Source: Leeia aquatica (GTDB lineage Bacteria > Pseudomonadota > Gammaproteobacteria > Burkholderiales > Leeiaceae). From it: DNA of 64,000 nt. Position numbers and translations under genes: made by a program. Location: the NCBI RefSeq assembly GCF_012641365.1, contig NZ_JABAIM010000004.1, forward strand, positions 124,001 through 188,000. Reading direction: 5' to 3'. The notes beneath the pieces are model-generated. The model ran no database searches and was not told where the DNA came from. It saw nothing but the letters and a program-made list of their open reading frames with translations. How positions within the stretch are numbered: the first letter of the stretch is position 1; each line of letters starts with the position of its first letter. Positions 58,053-64,000 of the stretch are shown here, one piece after another.

Positions 58053-59708
58053 ATGGCCTTACAGCCTGTAGCAGGGCCACAGCTGATCCAGTTTGAAGAG
58101 CTGAGTGCGCTGATTGTCGAAGACAACCTCGGCATGCGTGGCACACTCAAATCCATGCTGAACGGCTTTGAGCTCAACAAGCTGGAGTTTGCCCAACGTG
58201 CGGCGGAGGCACGCAAGAAAATCGCTGCCCGACAGTTCGACCTGATCCTGTGCGACTACATGCTGGACATGGATGGCATGAACGGGCAGGAGCTGCTGGA
58301 GGAGTTGCGGCTCACCAAGCTGCTGTCGCTGGACACCATCTTTGTGATGATCACCGCCGAGCGCATGTATGAAAAGGTGGTGGCGACCGCCGAGTACGGC
58401 CCGGATGATTACATCATCAAGCCCTTTTCGCCGGATGTCCTGAAGCTGCGCTTGTCACGCGCCATTGAGCGCAAGCAGGCGCTGGCCGAGGTCAATCGAT
58501 GCATTGACAGCCGCGATGTACTGTCGGCCCTGCAAGCCTGTGAGACCGGACTCAAGCAAGCTCCACGCTTTGCGGTGGATTTTCTGCGGCTCAAAGCGGA
58601 ATTGCTGCTGCAGCAAGAGCGCCACGAAGAAGCGCAGACCATTTATCAGGACATCCTCAAGCACAAGGCGGTACCGTGGGCGCGCTACGGCATGGCGCAG
58701 ATCCTGCGGGCGACCGGTCAGCTTGAAGAGGCGGAGGCCGAGCTGGCCGCCCTGGTGGCAGACAACCCGCTGTTCTTGCGCGCCTACGACTCCCTGGCCA
58801 AAGTACAGCGCAGCCGGGGCGACGGCACGGCGGCCCAGGCCACCTTGCAAAAGGCGGCGGACAAATCAGTCAGCATTGCCCGGATATCCGAGATCGGGGA
58901 TCTGGCCCGGCAAAATGGTGATCTGCTAACAGCAGAGATCATGCTGGCCAAGACCGTGAGTCGGGCCGGGGTGTCGGACATCGTCAACGCGGATCATGTG
59001 CTGGCGCTGGCGGCGGTCAAGACTGAACTGGGCAAACCGGATGAGGCTCTGCAGGTGCTGGCCGGTGCCAAGCGCTCCATGCCGGGGGGCGGCATGAGCC
59101 TGACCGCAGCAGTGGTGGAGTCCCGTATCTATGCTGAAAAAGGCAATCTGGAACATGCGCGCAGCATGCTGGACAAGGCGCTGGACATTCTGAATCGCGA
59201 TGAGCTGACCATCAGCCAGGAGCTGGCCCCTGAGCTGATCTCGGCTTGCTTGCTGACCAATCACCCGGATACCTTTGCGTTGGCGCAGCGCATCCTCGAG
59301 CAGCATTCGGACGAAGCCTTGCGCGAACAGCTGCAGCGCCTTTTTACCCGGCATGGTCACCCGACCGCGTTTGCCAATGCCTCGGAAGAGGCGCTGAAAG
59401 CGGTGACCCGTATCAACAACGAAGGGGTGCAGGCAGCCAGCCGCCGCGACTTCGCCACTGCAGTCAAGCTGATGAGTGATGCCTATATGCGCATGCCGGG
59501 TAACAGCCGGATTGGCATTAACCTGTGCAAGATCTTGCTGGCTGCATTGGAGATGGAAGGATTTTCCACCCAGTATGCGCATCAAGCGGAGGACATTGTG
59601 GCCCGGCTGATGTCCATGCAGGAACAAAGCACCCGGGAACAGGCGCAGGCCATCAAGCAGAAGTTGCTGGGTATCCTGCAGAAGCAGGGGGCGTTATGGC
59701 GCAATTGA
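58053..59708 (+). CDS. Response regulator receiver fused to TPR repeats
   Basis: The 551-residue protein has an N-terminal receiver (LIVEDN, phospho-acceptor Asp68 in LILCDYMLD, TAERMYE, IIKPFS) and a long helical TPR region (about 150-550) instead of a DNA-binding domain. The start at 58053 is preferred to 58038 because GGGGGT lies just upstream. TPR repeats bind proteins, so phosphorylation probably changes a protein complex. The next gene, a minimal kinase, overlaps its end by 13 bases and is the likely partner. Confidence 0.88.
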   Translation: MALQPVAGPQLIQFEELSALIVEDNLGMRGTLKSMLNGFELNKLEFAQRAAEARKKIAARQFDLILCDYMLDMDGMNGQELLEELRLTKLLSLDTIFVMITAERMYEKVVATAEYGPDDYIIKPFSPDVLKLRLSRAIERKQALAEVNRCIDSRDVLSALQACETGLKQAPRFAVDFLRLKAELLLQQERHEEAQTIYQDILKHKAVPWARYGMAQILRATGQLEEAEAELAALVADNPLFLRAYDSLAKVQRSRGDGTAAQATLQKAADKSVSIARISEIGDLARQNGDLLTAEIMLAKTVSRAGVSDIVNADHVLALAAVKTELGKPDEALQVLAGAKRSMPGGGMSLTAAVVESRIYAEKGNLEHARSMLDKALDILNRDELTISQELAPELISACLLTNHPDTFALAQRILEQHSDEALREQLQRLFTRHGHPTAFANASEEALKAVTRINNEGVQAASRRDFATAVKLMSDAYMRMPGNSRIGINLCKILLAALEMEGFSTQYAHQAEDIVARLMSMQEQSTREQAQAIKQKLLGILQKQGALWRN

Positions 59709-60358
59709 TCCATGCACTGCTGGCATCAGCAGTGCACGAAAACAAGAACCTGATGCAAACGGTATTGGCGCAAATCGAGCAACTGACCCAGGACCCGCGT
59801 GCCAGTGATCTGCAAGATGAGCTGCAGGTGTTGCGACGGCAGGCCACCCGGCTGGTGGACAGTTCACTGGAAGTGCTGGCGATCTATCACGCTGGACTGG
59901 ATGCGGATGATTTCCGGCTGGATTACAACACCGTCCCGCTGGAGGAATGGCTGCTGGAGCTGCAGGCGGAAGCGCAGGAGATCATTGGCGAGCGCCCGCT
60001 ACAGCTCGAGGCCCTCATGGACAGTGAGGTGCCGCTGTACTGGATATTTGACGCCAGCCTGCTACGGCTGGCCTTGCGCAATGGCCTGCATAACGCGGCC
60101 GATTTTGCCCGCAGCCGTATCCGTCTCACCCTGACCTTGCTTGAAGGCCGACTGTGCATCAGCATCGAAGACGATGGCGTGCACTATGGCAATACCGACC
60201 GGGGCCCGTCGCGCCCGGCGGCGTCCGGGATCGGGTTGCTGCTGGCCGACACCCTGCTGCGTGCGCATCACGACAAGGAGAGTGGCCGCCACGGTGAAAT
60301 CCGGCTGGAACGCGCCCCCGAGCTGGGTGGCGGCGCGTTCCGTTGCCTGTTGCCCTGA
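59696..60358 (+). CDS. Minimal soluble histidine kinase-like protein
   Basis: The 220-residue protein has no membrane segment and no sensor domain. A possible H-box is HENKNLMQTVL (His14), close to the HExKN type. N-box LRNGLHNAADF and G-box GIGLLLADTLLRAHH show an HATPase domain. It overlaps the receiver-TPR gene by 13 bases, so the two should act together; a phosphatase role is also possible. Confidence 0.78.
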   Translation: MAQLIHALLASAVHENKNLMQTVLAQIEQLTQDPRASDLQDELQVLRRQATRLVDSSLEVLAIYHAGLDADDFRLDYNTVPLEEWLLELQAEAQEIIGERPLQLEALMDSEVPLYWIFDASLLRLALRNGLHNAADFARSRIRLTLTLLEGRLCISIEDDGVHYGNTDRGPSRPAASGIGLLLADTLLRAHHDKESGRHGEIRLERAPELGGGAFRCLLP

Positions 60359-60366
60359 CCCGCTGC

Positions 60367-61398
60367 TCAGCTGAAGCGGGCCTCGGCCATGCGGTCCGCG
60401 GCCAGGCGGGTCGAAATGCCCTCGCGGTCTGCCGTGGCAAAGACCTCAGCCAGCGTCTGCTTGATGGCCAGCACACGGCCTTCCACGCTGTCGGCCGGTT
60501 CACGGTAGTACTCGGCGCACACCTTGATGATGCCGCCAGCGTTGATCACATAGTCCGGCGCGTACAGGATGCCCGCCTCACGCAGCTGCTCACCCAGGTC
60601 GTCGGTGGCCAGCTGGTTATTGGCCGCCCCCGCCACCACTTGGCAGCGCAGGCGTGGCAGGCTGGACGGATTGATGACCGCACCCAGTGCACACGGTGCA
60701 AACACCTCAGCCTCGGCCGCCACAATGTCGTCCACACTGCTGATGCGGGCACCAAATGCCTCTGCGGCCCGTTGGGTACGGCTCGGGTCGATGTCTGCCA
60801 CAATCAGGCGGGCACCGGCCTCATGCAGCTGACGGGCCAGATCAAAGCCCACATGGCCCAGACCCTGGATGGCCACGGTCAGACCTTGCAGCCGGTCGAC
60901 GCCCAACTGGTGCTGAACGGCGGCTTCAATGCCGACACGTACGCCGAGCGCGGTAGCCGGGGAAGGATCACCCCGGCCAGGCTCACCTTCGAGTCCGGCC
61001 ACAAAGCGGGTGCGCTGATGGACGGATTGCATGTCCGCCGGGCTGGTGCCCACGTCTTCGGCCGTGATGTAGCGCCCACCCAGCTGGTCGATGGCCTTGC
61101 CGAGCGCGGCAAACAGGGCCGGTGTTTTGGTGGTTTTACTGTCACCGATGATGACCGCCTTGCCACCACCAATGGGCAGGCCCGCCATGGCGTTCTTGTA
61201 CGTCATGCCGCGCGACAGGCGCAAAGCGTCGGTTGCGGCAGTGACACTGTCGGCATACGGCCACATGCGGCAGCCACCCATGGCCGGGCCGCGCCCGGTA
61301 TGGTGAATCGCGATGATGGCGCGCAAGCCACTGTCGCGGTCGCTGACGAATACCACCTGCTCGTGTTGATCAAAATCGGGTAATTCAAAGAGGCTCAT
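60367..61398 (-). CDS. Glu/Leu/Phe/Val dehydrogenase (leucine dehydrogenase type)
   Basis: The 343-residue protein has GGCRMWPYAD, the catalytic lysine segment MAGLPIGGGKAVI and the NAD-binding GLGHVGFDLA. Its length fits leucine or phenylalanine dehydrogenase rather than the longer glutamate enzymes. It deaminates branched-chain or aromatic amino acids to 2-oxo acids. The start at 61398 (MSLFELPDFDQHE) fits the family. The upstream gap has inverted repeats that may be regulatory. Confidence 0.88.
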   Translation of the reverse strand: MSLFELPDFDQHEQVVFVSDRDSGLRAIIAIHHTGRGPAMGGCRMWPYADSVTAATDALRLSRGMTYKNAMAGLPIGGGKAVIIGDSKTTKTPALFAALGKAIDQLGGRYITAEDVGTSPADMQSVHQRTRFVAGLEGEPGRGDPSPATALGVRVGIEAAVQHQLGVDRLQGLTVAIQGLGHVGFDLARQLHEAGARLIVADIDPSRTQRAAEAFGARISSVDDIVAAEAEVFAPCALGAVINPSSLPRLRCQVVAGAANNQLATDDLGEQLREAGILYAPDYVINAGGIIKVCAEYYREPADSVEGRVLAIKQTLAEVFATADREGISTRLAADRMAEARFS

Positions 61399-61524
61399 GC
61401 CGACCTCCGCACATTCAGGGCGAAGCGCCGACCGCCGCAGCAAGCGGCTGGGGGGATGCAAAACATGGACAGACTCCGAAACGATCCGTTATCAGGTCAA
61501 CCGGGCGCGCACAGGCACAGTGCA

Positions 61525-61577
61525 ATCATGCGTCCGGGGCAAGGTGTGGCAACTTGTGGTCACCACAGGCGCATGAT
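61525..61577. promoter_or_regulatory. Nested inverted repeats upstream of the leucine-type dehydrogenase
   Basis: ATCATGCG at 61525-61532 and CGCATGAT at 61570-61577 flank an inner dyad TGTGGTCACCACA at 61555-61567. Such dyads can be operators for regulators such as Lrp or others, but no specific protein is identified. Confidence 0.35.
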
Positions 61578-61615
61578 AACTGCGATATCCGGGCTTGGGG
61601 AATCCGCGCAAACCG

Positions 61616-62830
61616 CTACTGCAGGTAGCGCATCGGGTCGATCTTCCATTTTGCCGGGTCTTCATGGCTGAGGATGCGGTCTGCTCCGCCTTTACCCATC
61701 GGCTTGGACAGGTCGATTTCCTGAACCGGGATGAAGGTGTTGGACTTGATACTGAAGAAGACTTTCACCCGGGGAGCCAGCATATTGCTCTCATGCAGTT
61801 CGGTCACCACCCCCACCCGCCCGCTTTCCAGCCGCACCAGGGTGCCTACCGGATAGATGCCAATGGTGCGCATGAAGGCCTGCATCAGCTTGGGATTGAA
61901 GTGGAACTTGCTCCACTCCCACATTTTCTTGAGGGCTTCGGCAGGCGGGATGCCCTTGTGGTAGCAGCGGTCGGCGGTAATCGCGTCATAGACATCCACA
62001 ATGGCGGCCATCTGCGCCAAGGTATGGATCTGGTCGCCCGGCAGTTTGTCCGGGTAGCCGCTACCATCCATCCGCTCATGATGGTGCAGGGTAATGTCGA
62101 GCGGGATATCGCCCACACCCTGGGTTTCCAGCAAGATGGCGTGCCCGTCGGATGGATGGCGCTTGATGATCTCGAACTCTTCATCGGTCAACCGGCCTGG
62201 CTTGTTCAGCACCTCATCTGGCACTTTCATCTTGCCGGTATCGTGCAGCAGGCCGCCAATGCCGGCCTGGCGGGTGGTTTCGGTATCAATGCCAACTGCC
62301 TTGCAGAAGGTGACCATCAAGGTGCAGACGCTGACCGAGTGCAGGAAGGTGTAATCATCCTTGGTCTTGAGGCGCAGCAGACTGGTCAGTGCGCCACCAT
62401 TGCGCATCAGGGAGGAGGTGATGTCTTCGACCAGGGGCTCGACATTTTCCATATTGATGGCCTTGCCCAGCCGTACATCCTGCATCACCGAGCGGACAAT
62501 GCGGGTGGCCTGATGGCGGATCTTCTTGGCCCGCTCCATTTCTGCCGCCACGCTGACCTGGATGACTGGAACCGGTTCCTGTGCCGCCTCCAGCATCTCC
62601 GCCTGCAGCTGTGCGTTGACCTCCTCCATGGTGGGGGCGTCCGACACATCCAGCCCTTTGTCGGTATCAATGTACAGCTCGTGGATACCGGCATCGCGGA
62701 TCTTCTGGATCTCGGCTTCGGTTTTCAGCGGGAACTGGTTGCGGACAAAGGGGTGAGACATCCAGTCACAAATCAGATCATGCACATACATGCCGGGCTT
62801 GATTTGTTCTACGGTGATTTTCTTCAGCAT
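61616..62830 (-). CDS. HD-GYP cyclic-di-GMP phosphodiesterase
   Basis: The 404-residue protein has an N-terminal DUF3391-like region (about 1-130, VEQIKPGMYVHDL) and a full HD-GYP domain (LHDTGKMKVPDEVLNKPG, HHERMDGSGYPDKLPGDQI). The metal-binding residues are intact, so it should hydrolyse c-di-GMP. It lowers c-di-GMP and so favours motile over sessile states. It is on the same strand as the Hpt/HD-GYP-like gene but separated from it by a terminator. Confidence 0.92.
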   Translation of the reverse strand: MLKKITVEQIKPGMYVHDLICDWMSHPFVRNQFPLKTEAEIQKIRDAGIHELYIDTDKGLDVSDAPTMEEVNAQLQAEMLEAAQEPVPVIQVSVAAEMERAKKIRHQATRIVRSVMQDVRLGKAINMENVEPLVEDITSSLMRNGGALTSLLRLKTKDDYTFLHSVSVCTLMVTFCKAVGIDTETTRQAGIGGLLHDTGKMKVPDEVLNKPGRLTDEEFEIIKRHPSDGHAILLETQGVGDIPLDITLHHHERMDGSGYPDKLPGDQIHTLAQMAAIVDVYDAITADRCYHKGIPPAEALKKMWEWSKFHFNPKLMQAFMRTIGIYPVGTLVRLESGRVGVVTELHESNMLAPRVKVFFSIKSNTFIPVQEIDLSKPMGKGGADRILSHEDPAKWKIDPMRYLQ

Positions 62831-62910
62831 GGTCAGTTAGTCCGAAACATCGCTGGGGAACCATTCCGCCTGGGCAGGCCCGTGACCGTCGGTGAATCCC
62901 GAACGACAGG

Positions 62911-62958
62911 CAAAAAAGAACGGTAGAGTCTAAAGAGGGAGGGCAGCTGACTCTACCG
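62911..62958 (-). terminator. Terminator downstream of the Hpt/HD-GYP-like gene
   Basis: CGGTAGAGTC pairs perfectly with GACTCTACCG around an 18-base loop. TTCTTTTTTG follows on the minus strand. The long loop is unusual, but the T run and the position after a stop support termination. Confidence 0.65.
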
Positions 62959-63001
62959 CCATTTAAACGCACTACCGAGGAGAACCTGAATTCAGCATAG
63001 A

Positions 63002-64000
63002 CTACCCGGCATCGGTCTGCCGCATTTTCTGCATCGCCCACTGATTGAAAATTTCCACCCAGCGACGGGAAAACTGGCTGCCACTGCAGGCATTGATTTC
63101 GGACACGGCACGCAGCAAAGAGCGGCCATGCTCGCGGTCAGCACGCGGATTGGTCATGGCGTAGTAGGCATCGACCAAGGCAAGCAGCTTGCCCCCTTCG
63201 CACAGACGCTCTTCCTTCAGGCCAAAGGGGTAGCCCTTGCCATTGACCCACTCATGGTGTTGCGCCACCATCTCGGCAGCATCCAGCCAGTAAGGCATGC
63301 GGTATAACAATTCACTGGCCTGCTGTACATGATTGCGGATGCCGTCGATCTCACTCTCGTCCAGCTTGCCGATCTTTTGCACCATGGCTTCGGGTAGCAA
63401 GGCCATGCCGAGGTCATGTACATAAATGGCAATGGCCAGCTGGGTGGGGTCAACCGGGCGCCCCGCCAGTCGGTTCAGCTCCATCGCCAGATTGATTTGC
63501 AGGTTGGTGCGGTCGGTCCAGTAGGGGTTCTTTGCATCCAGCGCCAGCGCCAGGCTGCGGAAGAATTCCAGATCCGCTTCCAGGTCCTGTGGAAACAGGT
63601 GACGCATCTCTACCGGTGCGGGACGGCTGGGGGCGGGCTTCTCGTAGTGACCGGAAATCAGCGACAGCACCGCTTGCGCGGCCTCATCGACATGAGGCTG
63701 CCGGGCCTCGGCCAGCCGATTGAGGCCTGCCTCGATCAGCTCGGGCTGATGACCGGCCAGAGTATGTACATTGGCCAGCTGGATGGCCATTTCGCGCAGC
63801 CGGTCCAGTGACAGCAGCAAGGCTTCGGCCACCAGGGCAGTGCAGGAGAAGTGCTGCTCCTTCATGGCCGCCAGCACGTTCTCGATGGCATGGCCAAACT
63901 GGGTCAAGGTCTGGCTTTGGCACATGGCAAAGTTACCCTTGATCGAGTGAACCTCGCGGAACACGTCCCGCAGCAGCTCCAGATGCCCCGGATCATGTAC
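63002..64000 (-). CDS. Hpt and HD-GYP-like domain protein, C-terminal part (5' end outside window)
   Basis: The frame is open to the window edge, so the gene continues beyond it; 333 codons are visible. An Hpt-type segment (FREVHSIKGN, phospho-acceptor histidine) lies near the visible N-terminus. The C-terminal part is an HD-GYP-like domain with HDLGMALLPEAM and HHEWVNGKGYPFG. The canonical HDxGK is HDLGM here (no Lys), which may weaken catalysis. The protein could link a phosphorelay to c-di-GMP. Confidence 0.78.
   Translation of the reverse strand, partial: VHDPGHLELLRDVFREVHSIKGNFAMCQSQTLTQFGHAIENVLAAMKEQHFSCTALVAEALLLSLDRLREMAIQLANVHTLAGHQPELIEAGLNRLAEARQPHVDEAAQAVLSLISGHYEKPAPSRPAPVEMRHLFPQDLEADLEFFRSLALALDAKNPYWTDRTNLQINLAMELNRLAGRPVDPTQLAIAIYVHDLGMALLPEAMVQKIGKLDESEIDGIRNHVQQASELLYRMPYWLDAAEMVAQHHEWVNGKGYPFGLKEERLCEGGKLLALVDAYYAMTNPRADREHGRSLLRAVSEINACSGSQFSRRWVEIFNQWAMQKMRQTDAG

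Noticed and set aside
61595-62926. A 443-codon open frame opposite the HD-GYP gene
   Set aside because: It reads antisense to a gene with intact catalytic motifs and has no recognisable domain.

Overview
The window is a 64 kb piece of a GC-rich betaproteobacterial chromosome, most likely from the order Neisseriales (Chromobacteriaceae-like). The inference rests on gene order and on the protein families, among them a DUF4390 gene between rsmB and ntrYX, a LysM gene upstream of dprA and topA, and RnpA and RegBA of betaproteobacterial type. It spans the replication origin region. The core block mnmG-rsmG-parA-parB, gyrB, dnaN, dnaA and the divergent rpmH-rnpA-yidD-yidC-mnmE are all present. I saw no rRNA, tRNA, CRISPR, insertion sequence or prophage, and no stretch longer than about 300 bases lacks a gene.

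Layout. 1-1289: end of a RegB-like sensor kinase and its RegA-like regulator. 1302-4407: LysR regulator, divergent EamA exporter, cytosolic M14 carboxypeptidase. 4477-10189: a phospholipase-D enzyme, then a tight cluster of sterol-desaturase-type hydroxylase, fatty acid desaturase, a ketosynthase III fused to a heme-oxygenase-like (HDO) oxidase domain, and an unrecognised protein. This is the best candidate for an undescribed lipid or metabolite pathway. 10138-21048 (minus): MA-like peptidase, fadH, ntrX (with a dead AAA+ domain), ntrY, DUF4390, rsmB, htpX, fmt, def. 21226-26397 (plus): LysM protein, dprA, topA, secreted protein. 26457-32319 (minus): nadV and nadM (nicotinamide salvage), hemL, CYTH protein, hemJ, M48 lipoprotein, rubredoxin. 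32415-33248: thiD.

33264-45353 (minus): two small unknown genes, parB, parA, rsmG, mnmG, a glycerophosphodiesterase, gyrB, dnaN, dnaA. 45528-49303 (plus): rpmH, rnpA, yidD, yidC, mnmE. 49448-51676 (plus): secreted PDZ protein, NAGPA-type glycosidase, thioredoxin-like lipoprotein. 51731-55715 (minus): aminotransferase and a two-component system. 55936-60358: small proteins, Mpo1-like and TauE-like membrane proteins, then a receiver-TPR protein and a minimal histidine kinase. 60367-64000 (minus): leucine-type dehydrogenase, an HD-GYP phosphodiesterase and an Hpt/HD-GYP-like protein cut by the window edge.

How it works together. Transcription diverges at about 45.4 kb, and most flanking genes point away from that place, co-oriented with replication. 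DnaA boxes lie between dnaA and dnaN and upstream of dnaA. Four parS-like centromere sites are spread over 44 kb around parAB, one of them inside the ketosynthase gene. NadV and NadM form a two-step NAD salvage route. HemL and HemJ belong to heme synthesis. Fmt and Def handle N-terminal formylmethionine. The last 6 kb carry c-di-GMP and phosphorelay signalling proteins.
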